A stretch of 5,183 nt of DNA from JAJNNC01 sp038232695 (GTDB lineage: Bacteria > Bacteroidota > Bacteroidia > Cytophagales > Cyclobacteriaceae), in NCBI GenBank assembly GCA_038232695.1, contig JBBSNI010000412.1, forward strand, positions 1 through 5,183, read 5' to 3'. Under the pieces are notes generated by a model. The model worked only from the letters and a program-made list of their open reading frames with translations. It was not told where the DNA came from and ran no database searches. A program made the translations under genes and the position numbers. Shown piece after piece: positions 1 to 5,180 of this stretch. Positions within the stretch are counted from its first letter, which is position 1. The number at the start of each line of letters is the position of its first letter.

Positions 1-85
1 CATGGATATGCCCCGCATGGATATGCCCCGCATGGATATGCCCCGCATGGATATGCCCCGCATGGATATGCCCCGCATGGAATGC
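1..85. repeat. 15-bp perfect tandem repeat (five copies plus a degenerate sixth), open at left edge
   Basis: The unit CATGGATATGCCCCG occurs five times without a single mismatch (1-75). A degenerate sixth copy reaches about base 85. Read from base 15, each unit is GCAT-GGAT-ATGC followed by CCC, so it carries a 4-bp dyad with a 4-nt loop. The degenerate copy (75-85) has lost one loop base but keeps the dyad as GCAT-GGA-ATGC. The unit length is a multiple of three and no frame contains a stop, so the array could encode the end of a protein from the left: frame 1 reads HGYAP repeats and stops at 148-150, and frame 2 reads MDMPR repeats. No start signal or recognisable domain supports either reading. 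The array is probably longer than seen. It is best treated as an intergenic VNTR, with a coding role not excluded. Confidence 0.9.
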
Positions 86-94
86 CACGACGGC

Positions 95-129
95 CCCAGA
101 GGTTCGCGCGAGCCTCCGGGTTTATTTTT
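95..129 (+). terminator. Rho-independent terminator for a plus-strand unit entering from the left
   Basis: The stem GAGGTTC (99-105) pairs with GAGCCTC (110-116), including one G-U pair, around a GCGC loop. Below an A-C mismatch, CCC (95-97) pairs with GGG (118-120). TTTATTTTT (121-129) follows directly. The T tract is on the plus strand only, so the hairpin should stop transcription arriving from a gene left of the window. It overlaps the stop codon of the convergent methyltransferase gene (122-124). It implies that a plus-strand transcript, possibly including the 15-bp repeat in its 3' end, finishes here. Confidence 0.7.
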
Positions 130-871
130 GTACCTTCCCAACCCTCATAAATACCGGAAATTCAATTTCCATAGCTTTGTCTGTATTTTGCTTTAGCCTG
201 ATATTTTCTATCAGTTCAGGCACCGGGTTTTTGCCTGTCTGCCGGATGTATTTTTGTACGCTCGACCAGGTGTTGAGATAGCCTTCCAAAGCGTTCAGCG
301 TCCAGTGTACCCGGATAGCAAAATCAGGGGCTTTGATCTCTTCAAAATCAAAGGGAATATCCTGGTATTTTTCATCAATATGCTTTCTTTCCGCATCCCA
401 GTAAGGACCAATTTTTTGATGATCAAAATGGTCAATCACAGGATCAATATCTTTTGAGATGCGTAGCAGTCCATAGCCCCAGGCGGCCAGGATGGCGTTG
501 TGTTTCGCCGTTCTTTTTACCTCGGAGAAAAATGCCGGAAAGTCGAACCAGTGCAAGGCCTGGGCGACCGTTATCAGGTCAAAAGAATGGTCTGCAAACG
601 GGATATTTTCTGCCCGGCATACCTGGTATTGAACGTTGTCTTTTAGCTCGGCCTGGTCTATCTGCCGCTGACTGATGTCGGTTGCGTACACTTGTGCAAA
701 TACTTTGGACACTTCGCCAGCCACCTGCCCGTTGCCGGTGCCGCAATCCCAGGCAGCATTTTTACGAGGCACCAGGCTATACAGATAATCATACAAGGAA
801 GCCGGATAGCGGGGCCGAAAGCGTACATATTGTGCGGATTGGATGGAAAAGTGGTCTTTGATGTTTTTCAT
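122..871 (-). CDS. Class I SAM-dependent methyltransferase (Methyltransf_11-like)
   Basis: A 249-residue cytoplasmic protein predicted to transfer a methyl group from S-adenosylmethionine to an unidentified substrate, probably a small molecule. The Rossmann-type core is clear. Motif I is WDCGTGNGQ (residues 41-49), the acidic end of strand 2 is ATDIS (63-67), the AENIPF segment (88-92) is the usual adenine-contacting region, and FDLITVAQALHWFD (97-110) is motif IV, with the ALHWF signature of the group related to yeast trans-aconitate methyltransferase Tmt1/Crg1. The N-terminus (SAQYVRFRPRYPASLYDYL, 12-30) also matches that group. The length is normal and the C-terminal half is a substrate cap with no recognisable specificity motif. 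The ATG at 869-871 has no clear Shine-Dalgarno sequence, which is usual in Bacteroidota. The gene lies 69 bp downstream of the histidine kinase on the same strand, so they may share a transcript. The family call is firm, but the substrate is unknown. Confidence 0.88.
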   Translation of the reverse strand: MKNIKDHFSIQSAQYVRFRPRYPASLYDYLYSLVPRKNAAWDCGTGNGQVAGEVSKVFAQVYATDISQRQIDQAELKDNVQYQVCRAENIPFADHSFDLITVAQALHWFDFPAFFSEVKRTAKHNAILAAWGYGLLRISKDIDPVIDHFDHQKIGPYWDAERKHIDEKYQDIPFDFEEIKAPDFAIRVHWTLNALEGYLNTWSSVQKYIRQTGKNPVPELIENIRLKQNTDKAMEIEFPVFMRVGKVQK

Positions 872-902
872 GTAGAGAAAAACTTAAAAAGGCTGGCTTA
901 TT

Positions 903-933
903 AAAATAAAAGCAGAGCCTCGTTGTCGCAGGC
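903..933 (-). terminator. Possible weak terminator after the histidine kinase gene
   Basis: On the minus strand, GCCT-g-CG-ACAA-CG-AGGC (933 to 917) forms a 6-bp stem with one bulged base. A TCTGC spacer separates it from TTTTATTTT (912-904). The bulge and the gap before the T tract make it poor, so partial readthrough into the methyltransferase gene is likely if it works at all. Confidence 0.28.
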
Positions 934-940
934 AAAATTG

Positions 941-2095
941 CTAACCCTTCAAATTCCGTTGCAGATACACATAAAAGGTCGTTCCCTTTCCTGGCTGGCT
1001 TTCCACTTCTATTTTGCCTCCATAGTTTTCTGCCATTCTTTTAACAATCGCCAGCCCTACGCCGGTGCCTTCTACAGTTTTTTCTGACTGCTGCAGCCGG
1101 GTGTACATAGAAAATATCTTCTCCTGATCTTCCTCCCGGATGCCCATACCATTGTCTGCCACGATCAGTTGCACATAAGTAGCGCCATGCAGTTTGGTAG
1201 CTACCCTGATGTGCGGCCTACGCTCCGGGTCGTGGTATTTGATGGCGTTGGAAACAAGATTTTGGAGGATGCTGCGAATGTTTTTTTTGGGCAACTGCAC
1301 AAAATCAACTTCCGAAAAATCTTCTTCCACCACTGCCCGGGAAGTTTCTATCTGGTGTTTCAGATTGAACCTGATATCTTCCATGACTTCTTTCAGAGAT
1401 ACCTTTTCGGGCGCTGCCTGCTGCTCCGGCAAGAGCTTGGCCGTAGCCGTCAGTTCTGTGACAAATTCTTTAAGCTTCTGCACTGATTTAGCCATCATCT
1501 CCATGGTTTTTTCCTGGTGGGCAGGTTGCTTTTGCAGCATGTCTACGAGCACTTCCAGGTTGTTGAGCGGCGCTTTCAGGTCGTGCGATATGGTATGCAC
1601 GAAGTTGTCCAGATCCTGGTTGGTGCGGTTCAGGGCACTTATCTTTCTGACCAGTTCTTCGTTGGTCACGATCAGGTTCTGTTTGGCTTGCTGGAGTTCT
1701 TCGTTTTTGCCCACAAGATGATGTTCCATATCTTTTTGCTTCTGAATATTAACCACAACCTTTACGATCAGGGTATCATCATCCTGCGTCCTGACACGAA
1801 TAGATTCGCCGGAACACCAGAGGGGTTCGCTATTTTTTCTTACGATATAATTCTCATCGTCGGCACAGCCTTCTTCTAATACAAGTTTCAGTTCGTGCTC
1901 AGGCAAGCCGTCGCGCCGGTCTTTTTCGGTAAATAATTGGCCAAAATACTGCCCCATGAGGTCAGAACGCTCAAAGCCAAATGTTTTGGTCACGGCCGAA
2001 TTGAAATCCAGGATCGTACCCTGCGGGTCAATGAAAAAGATAGAAATGTTGTCTGAATTCTCTAAAATTGTTTCAAGCGCATTGGACCAGGGCAT
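941..2095 (-). CDS. Orphan cytoplasmic PAS-domain sensor histidine kinase
   Basis: A 384-residue two-component sensor kinase without any membrane segment, so it should sense an intracellular signal or bind to another protein. Domains in order are a PAS domain (about 5-118; IFFIDPQGTILDFNSA at 19-34 and FGFERSDLMGQ at 39-49 are typical), a glutamine-rich coiled coil (about 119-165), a HisKA dimerisation domain with the H box FVHTISHDLKAPLNNLE (165-181; phospho-acceptor His171), and an HATPase_c domain (about 270-380). The ATPase shows the N box LQNLVSNAIKY (277-287), G1 box DNGMGI (314-319), F box KIFSMYTRL (326-334) and G2 box GTGVGLAIVKR (343-353), so all catalytic motifs are intact. There is no attached receiver domain and no response regulator gene within the window, so its partner must be encoded elsewhere. 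The PAS ligand or cofactor cannot be read from the sequence. Two palindromes precede the start. Confidence 0.95.
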   Translation of the reverse strand: MPWSNALETILENSDNISIFFIDPQGTILDFNSAVTKTFGFERSDLMGQYFGQLFTEKDRRDGLPEHELKLVLEEGCADDENYIVRKNSEPLWCSGESIRVRTQDDDTLIVKVVVNIQKQKDMEHHLVGKNEELQQAKQNLIVTNEELVRKISALNRTNQDLDNFVHTISHDLKAPLNNLEVLVDMLQKQPAHQEKTMEMMAKSVQKLKEFVTELTATAKLLPEQQAAPEKVSLKEVMEDIRFNLKHQIETSRAVVEEDFSEVDFVQLPKKNIRSILQNLVSNAIKYHDPERRPHIRVATKLHGATYVQLIVADNGMGIREEDQEKIFSMYTRLQQSEKTVEGTGVGLAIVKRMAENYGGKIEVESQPGKGTTFYVYLQRNLKG

Positions 2096-2106
2096 ACTGC
2101 TGGGGT

Positions 2107-2140
2107 GTTTTGTTGAGACAAAATTTTAATGTATTACATT
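2107..2140 (-). promoter_or_regulatory. Paired palindromes upstream of the histidine kinase gene
   Basis: Two adjacent dyads lie in the space between the kinase start (2095) and the upstream terminator. AATGTATTACATT (2128-2140) is a perfect 13-bp palindrome around a central T and could be an operator. TTTTGT-TGAG-ACAAAA (2108-2123) is a perfect 6-bp inverted repeat with a 4-nt loop, ending 12 nt before the start codon. It could fold as a hairpin in the mRNA leader. I see no clean Bacteroidota promoter (TTTG / TAnnTTTG) at standard spacing, so the role is inference. Confidence 0.35.
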
Positions 2141-2189
2141 TTCGCATCAGACCCACAACAAAAATTCTGCAATAATATTCCTTTGTAAC

Positions 2190-2214
2190 AAAAAAAAGGC
2201 TCCTTGCGAAGCCT
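2190..2214 (-). terminator. Strong intrinsic terminator of the 2245-2652 gene
   Basis: On the minus strand, AGGCTTC-GCAA-GGAGCCT (2214 to 2197) makes a 7-bp stem with one T-G pair, closed by a GNRA-type GCAA tetraloop. The stem runs into eight consecutive T residues (2197-2190). It sits about 30 bp after the stop codon of the small exported-protein gene. It separates that gene from the histidine kinase, which must then have its own promoter in 2096-2189. Confidence 0.88.
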
Positions 2215-2244
2215 CCTTTTCTCAAACTAAAACTAAACAGCATC

Positions 2245-2652
2245 TTATTTCAACTGGTGTACCAGCTTTACAATTTTTTCCTGTGCCTCAGCGTCCATAT
2301 AAGCAGGATCGCTTAACTTACCAACGCGAATACTTTTGCTATAGTATTCCAACGCTTGCTCGGGCAGTCTGTTGTATACGTAGTAATCGCCTTTAAGTTT
2401 AAGGTTGAAAGGCGTTTCCCGGATAGCCAGCGACTGGTCCAGCCACATGGCAGCTTCTTTCAGGTTCACCCATTTTTCAATACATTTCTTGGCCGATGTG
2501 GCCAGGGTGTACCAATCGTCGGGGCTGGCATTCTCTACGGCTTCGCGGGCTTTTTCTATGGTTTTGTCTGTATTGCTGACTCCGGCAAAGGTGTTGGCAC
2601 TGACACATACGGTAAAAAAGACGAGTGCGATCATTTTCATTAAACTGTTCAT
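2245..2652 (-). CDS. Small exported helical protein with TPR-like repeat
   Basis: A 135-residue hypothetical protein. The N-terminus is a Sec signal peptide: Met-Asn-Ser-Leu-Met-Lys, then a hydrophobic stretch (about 8-19), with a likely cleavage after TFA (residue 23) or after VSA (residue 19). There is no lipobox Cys at the cleavage point, so the mature protein of about 112 residues should be periplasmic and soluble. The rest is predicted to be alpha-helical. WVNLKEAAMWLDQSLAI (61-77) and LPEQALEYYSKSIRV (96-110) have the small-residue and aromatic spacing of tetratricopeptide helices, suggesting one or two TPR units and a role in protein-protein contact. Met5 is an alternative start, but Met1 gives a normal signal peptide. 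The gene is monocistronic: it has its own terminator, and divergent trpF lies on the other side. I recognise no named family, and the function is unknown. Confidence 0.82.
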   Translation of the reverse strand: MNSLMKMIALVFFTVCVSANTFAGVSNTDKTIEKAREAVENASPDDWYTLATSAKKCIEKWVNLKEAAMWLDQSLAIRETPFNLKLKGDYYVYNRLPEQALEYYSKSIRVGKLSDPAYMDAEAQEKIVKLVHQLK

Positions 2653-2901
2653 GGTATTGTTTTTTTTGGGTTAACATATTTTTCAGACAGCCGAATGCCA
2701 ACGCCGTGCCCAAATTGCAAACTGCTCTATATCAACCATTTGCATTTTTTGCTTGATGGGCATAGTGTCCGAAAACAAGACAACACTGTCCTTTACCGAA
2801 CACTTTTATTATGGATGTCAGCGCAATCATGGAATTTCAGGCTTTGGGTAAACGTTAAAAGAATCATATCACTGTGAACCTGAAACGTGTTGCCAACTGC
2901 T
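2653..2901. promoter_or_regulatory. Divergent intergenic control region between the exported-protein gene and trpF
   Basis: These 249 bp must hold the promoters for both directions, since the flanking genes diverge and nothing else drives trpF. I see no promoter pair that fits the Bacteroidota consensus well. Visible structure includes a short inverted repeat AGTGT (2764-2768) / ACACT (2783-2787) and a repeated TGTCC (2766-2770 and 2787-2791) at 21-bp spacing, which is two helical turns and could be paired half-sites for a regulator. A short ORF containing Trp codons lies at 2815-2877. No T-box, riboswitch or intrinsic terminator was recognised. Confidence 0.45.
2815..2877 (+). other. Candidate short leader ORF with Trp codons upstream of trpF
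   Basis: ATG at 2815 opens a 20-codon frame (MSAQSWNFRLWVNVKRIISL) that stops with TGA at 2875-2877, 24 nt before the trpF ATG. It contains TGG at codons 6 and 11. The same frame is open upstream to an ATG at 2695, adding a further TGG at 2812-2814. Position and Trp content are what a trp leader peptide would show. However, no ribosome-binding site and no terminator/antiterminator pair can be drawn between it and trpF, so classical transcription attenuation is not supported. Two Trp codons in 20 can also occur by chance. Speculative. Confidence 0.2.
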
Positions 2902-3534
2902 ATGCATCTTAAAATCTGTGGCGTCAAACATCCGCACAACCTGAAAGATTTGGTCAGCCTGAGACCGGACTACCTGGGATTCATTTTCTATGAGCCATCG
3001 CCCCGCTACATGGCAGATACGCTGGCGCCGACAGACTTACAGGCTGTTCCACCGCAGATACAGAAAACAGGCGTCTTCGTCGACGCCACCACCGCTTATA
3101 TGCAACAGATGGCGGAAGCTTACCATCTGGATGCCCTTCAGCTACACGGCAGCGAGCCGCCCGAACAATGCCGACAGTTGAAAGAAAAGGGGTATGCAGT
3201 GATCAAAGTGTTCAGCCTGGGACAACAGGATTTTGATGCTACCCCGCTGGAACCTTATACCCCTTATGTAGACTACTTTCTGTTCGATACCAAAGGCTCA
3301 CAGCCCGGCGGCAACGGCATAGCCTTCGACTGGAACCAGCTAAGCCATTACCCTTATCCAACACCTTTCTTCCTGAGCGGTGGCATCAGTTTGGACAATG
3401 TTGATCAATTAGAAACCCTGGCGTCTCCCTGTCTTCATGCTATTGATGTGAACAGCCAATTCGAGACATCGCCCGGACACAAAGACATTGACAGGCTGAA
3501 ACTTTTCATACAAAAGCTGTCGCCCTCTTTTTAA
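2902..3534 (+). CDS. trpF: Phosphoribosylanthranilate isomerase
   Basis: TrpF (EC 5.3.1.24) performs the Amadori rearrangement of N-(5-phosphoribosyl)anthranilate to CdRP in cytoplasmic tryptophan synthesis. The 210-residue protein is a complete single-domain TIM barrel of normal family length. Visible landmarks are KICGVK (4-9) with the catalytic base Cys6, the strand-2 loop GFIFYEPSPRY (26-36), KTGVFVD (55-61), ALQLHG (78-83), FDTKGSQPGGNG with the catalytic acid Asp129 (128-139), LSGGI (158-162) and IDVNSQFETSPGHKD (181-195), the last two forming the phosphate-binding site. A GTG at 2887 would add five residues, but family members begin just before KICG, so the ATG at 2902 is preferred. 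The stop is 48 bp before trpB on the same strand, implying co-transcription. No trpC precedes it: the upstream neighbour is divergent. Confidence 0.96.
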   Translation: MHLKICGVKHPHNLKDLVSLRPDYLGFIFYEPSPRYMADTLAPTDLQAVPPQIQKTGVFVDATTAYMQQMAEAYHLDALQLHGSEPPEQCRQLKEKGYAVIKVFSLGQQDFDATPLEPYTPYVDYFLFDTKGSQPGGNGIAFDWNQLSHYPYPTPFFLSGGISLDNVDQLETLASPCLHAIDVNSQFETSPGHKDIDRLKLFIQKLSPSF

Positions 3535-3582
3535 TTGGTCAGACGGTTTCGTAACTTTCCAACCCAAATCCCGCATACCACT

Positions 3583-4788
3583 ATGGCAACGACAGCAGTC
3601 AGACACAACACTTACCAGGTCAACGACAAAGGCTACTATGGCAAATTCGGCGGCGCTTACATCCCGGAGATGCTGTATCCTAACATAGAAGAGCTTCAGC
3701 AAAATTATCTTACCATCATCCGCGACCCTTCTTTCCAGTCTGAGTTCCGGCAGTTGCTCCGGGATTATGTAGGTCGCCCTACGCCCCTGTTTTTTGCCAG
3801 CCGCCTGTCAGAAAAGTTCGGTGCCAAGATTTACCTGAAAAGAGAAGACCTCTGCCATACCGGCGCCCACAAAGTGAACAACACCATCGGGCAGATTCTG
3901 CTGGCCAGGCGATTGAACAAAAAGTTTATCATCGCCGAAACCGGTGCGGGGCAGCACGGCGTAGCCACCGCCACGGTCTGCGCCCTGATGGGCATGGACT
4001 GCAAGGTGTTTATGGGTGCTGTCGATATGGAACGCCAGAAGCCCAACGTGGAGCGTATGCGCATCCTGGGCGCCGAAGTGATCCCGGCGACCTGCGGCAG
4101 CCAGACCCTCAAAGACGCCACCAATGAAGCCATGCGCCACTGGATCAGCCATCCCGTAGACAGTCACTATATCATCGGCTCGGTAGTTGGTCCGCATCCT
4201 TACCCGGACATGGTGGCGCGCTTCCAGGCAGTAGTCAGCGAAGAGCTTCGGCAACAGTTGCTGACGCAGACAGGTTCAGAAAATCCTGATTATGTGGTGG
4301 CTTGTGTAGGTGGTGGCAGCAATGCGGCAGGTGCTTATTATCATTACCTGGATGAACCTGAGGTACAGATCATTGCCGTAGAAGCCGCCGGACACGGCGT
4401 TGCTTCCGGCAAGTCGGCCGCTACCACGGCGCTGGGCAAGATCGGTATCCTGCACGGCAGCAAAACCCTGCTGATGCAAACCGACGACGGGCAGGTGGTA
4501 GAGCCGCACTCTATCTCTGCTGGGCTAGACTATCCCGGTATTGGTCCGCAACATGCGCACCTGTTTGATACGGGCAGAGCTACTTTCTATGCCGTCACCG
4601 ACGAGGAAGCTATGAAAGCCGGGGTGTTGCTTAGCCGCCTGGAAGGCATCATTCCCGCTATAGAGTCTGCCCACGCTATCGGCGTACTGCACCAGATGAA
4701 ACTACATGCTGACGATGTGGTGGTGATTAGCCTGTCGGGCCGGGGTGATAAGGATTTGGAGACGTATATCCGGTGGGGGGGGTATTGA
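3583..4788 (+). CDS. trpB: Tryptophan synthase beta chain
   Basis: TrpB (EC 4.2.1.20, PLP-dependent, fold type II) condenses indole with L-serine to give L-tryptophan, normally as an alpha2-beta2 complex with TrpA that channels indole. The 401-residue product is full length for the TrpB1 class. Landmarks are GYYGKFGGAYIPEM (17-30), GRPTPL (64-69), the PLP lysine Lys97 in HTGAHKVNN (92-100), the catalytic glutamate Glu119 in AETGAGQHG (118-126), the phosphate-binding GGGSNAAG (243-250), SAGLDYPGIGPQHA (312-325) in the COMM/indole-site region, and SGRGDKD (385-391) near the pyridine nitrogen. The frame is open from a TTG at 3535, but that would add an unrelated 16-residue tail, so ATG 3583 is chosen. 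The gene follows trpF by 48 bp. The last codons include a G8 run (4775-4782). trpA does not follow directly. Confidence 0.98.
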   Translation: MATTAVRHNTYQVNDKGYYGKFGGAYIPEMLYPNIEELQQNYLTIIRDPSFQSEFRQLLRDYVGRPTPLFFASRLSEKFGAKIYLKREDLCHTGAHKVNNTIGQILLARRLNKKFIIAETGAGQHGVATATVCALMGMDCKVFMGAVDMERQKPNVERMRILGAEVIPATCGSQTLKDATNEAMRHWISHPVDSHYIIGSVVGPHPYPDMVARFQAVVSEELRQQLLTQTGSENPDYVVACVGGGSNAAGAYYHYLDEPEVQIIAVEAAGHGVASGKSAATTALGKIGILHGSKTLLMQTDDGQVVEPHSISAGLDYPGIGPQHAHLFDTGRATFYAVTDEEAMKAGVLLSRLEGIIPAIESAHAIGVLHQMKLHADDVVVISLSGRGDKDLETYIRWGGY

Positions 4789-4848
4789 CTGAAGAGCTGA
4801 GGGATTGAGGGACTGAAGAGCTGAAGGATTGAGGGGCTGAGGATTTGG
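4789..4848. repeat. Degenerate 8-bp tandem repeat with 24-bp higher-order period, just after trpB
   Basis: Starting at the base after the trpB stop codon, the sequence divides cleanly into 8-mers: CTGAAGAG, CTGAGGGA, TTGAGGGA, CTGAAGAG, CTGAAGGA, TTGAGGGG, CTGAGGAT, then TTGG. The consensus is YTGARGRR. Units 1-3 and 4-6 form two 24-bp copies differing at only two positions, so the array appears to have grown first by 8-bp and then by 24-bp duplication. It has strong purine bias on the plus strand. No terminator hairpin can be drawn in it. The reading frame visible on the opposite strand (Ser-Val-Pro-Gln-rich) is a by-product of the repeat. Confidence 0.85.
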
Positions 4849-4870
4849 CTATTCTATAGGGTGGTTGATG

Positions 4871-4889
4871 TTTAAATATCACATTTAAA
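4871..4889. promoter_or_regulatory. AT-rich inverted repeat upstream of the DUF2442 gene
   Basis: TTTAAAT (4871-4877) and ATTTAAA (4883-4889) form a perfect 7-bp inverted repeat around ATCAC. It ends 18 nt before the first possible start codon of the downstream gene. Its size and position suit an operator for a small dimeric DNA-binding protein, or AT-rich promoter DNA. It is too weak and lacks the T tract needed for a trpB terminator. The role is inference. Confidence 0.35.
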
Positions 4890-4907
4890 GAAGAAAGTTT
4901 TTCCGTT

Positions 4908-5180
4908 ATGTTACGAAAAAAATCTGACACTATGCAAACCATCAGCGTAACACAGGCTACCTATCTGGAAGGCTACAAGATCAAAGTGCATTTCTCCGAT
5001 TGCACGGAAAGAATCCTGGACTTTAAAAAACAGATAAATAAAATCCGCGTCCCCGAGTATGAGAAGTATAAGGACATAGAGTACTTTAAAACTTTTAAGA
5101 TTGAAGATGGTGACCTGGTGTGGGGAGAAGATTGGGATTTGATCTTTCCTATCTATACGCTGTATACTGGTAAAATATGA
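4908..5180 (+). CDS. DUF2442 domain-containing small protein
   Basis: A 90-residue (or 82-residue) protein that fits the DUF2442 family. The N-terminal beta strands are YLEGYKIKVHFSDCTERILDF (19-39), followed by a helix with VPEYEKYKDIEYFKTFKI (48-65). The C-terminal signature GDLVWGEDWDLIFPIYTLYTGKI (68-90) is characteristic of Bacteroidota members. Families of this type are often encoded beside DUF4160 proteins in what look like toxin-antitoxin-like pairs, but no partner is visible here and the gene ends three bases from the window edge. Two starts are possible. ATG 4908 has a purine-rich AAGAAGAAAG about 10 nt upstream, whereas ATG 4932 (MQTISVTQ) matches where the domain normally begins. 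There is no signal peptide or membrane segment. The molecular function is not established. The gene sits where trpA might be expected. Confidence 0.85.
   Translation: MLRKKSDTMQTISVTQATYLEGYKIKVHFSDCTERILDFKKQINKIRVPEYEKYKDIEYFKTFKIEDGDLVWGEDWDLIFPIYTLYTGKI

Noticed and set aside
1..85. CRISPR array
   Set aside because: The copies are directly adjacent 15-mers with no unique spacers, and no cas genes are present.
2..196. Plus-strand ORF with MDMPR repeats as a real gene
   Set aside because: It is open only because the 15-bp repeat lacks stops. It then runs through a strong terminator and into the methyltransferase gene on the other strand, and no domain or start signal supports it.
1194..1721. 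Plus-strand ORF of 175 codons
   Set aside because: It is antisense to the histidine kinase, whose HisKA and HATPase motifs are all intact. The Ser/Arg/Cys-rich composition is typical of a shadow frame.
2477..2713. Minus-strand ORF overlapping the exported-protein gene in another frame
   Set aside because: The overlapping frame at 2245-2652 has a clear signal peptide and its own terminator. This one has Arg/Cys/Gln-rich shadow composition.
2852..2888. Attenuator hairpin between the leader ORF and trpF
   Set aside because: Only a 5-bp ACGTT/AACGT pairing with a 27-nt loop and no T tract can be drawn, too weak for a terminator.
2887..2901. GTG start for trpF at 2887
   Set aside because: It would add five residues ahead of the MHLKICG start that matches the family N-terminus.
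3535..3582. TTG start extending trpB into the intergenic gap
   Set aside because: The 16-residue tail has no family counterpart, and it would begin immediately after the trpF stop. The ATG at 3583 fits TrpB.
3808..4254. Minus-strand ORF of 148 codons
   Set aside because: It lies wholly antisense to the conserved trpB catalytic region. The His/Gly/Ala-rich product resembles no family I know.
4727..4942. Minus-strand ORF with Ser-Pro-Gln-rich repeats
   Set aside because: It is the reverse strand of the 8-bp repeat joined to the trpB end and DUF2442 start. The repeat alone explains the composition.
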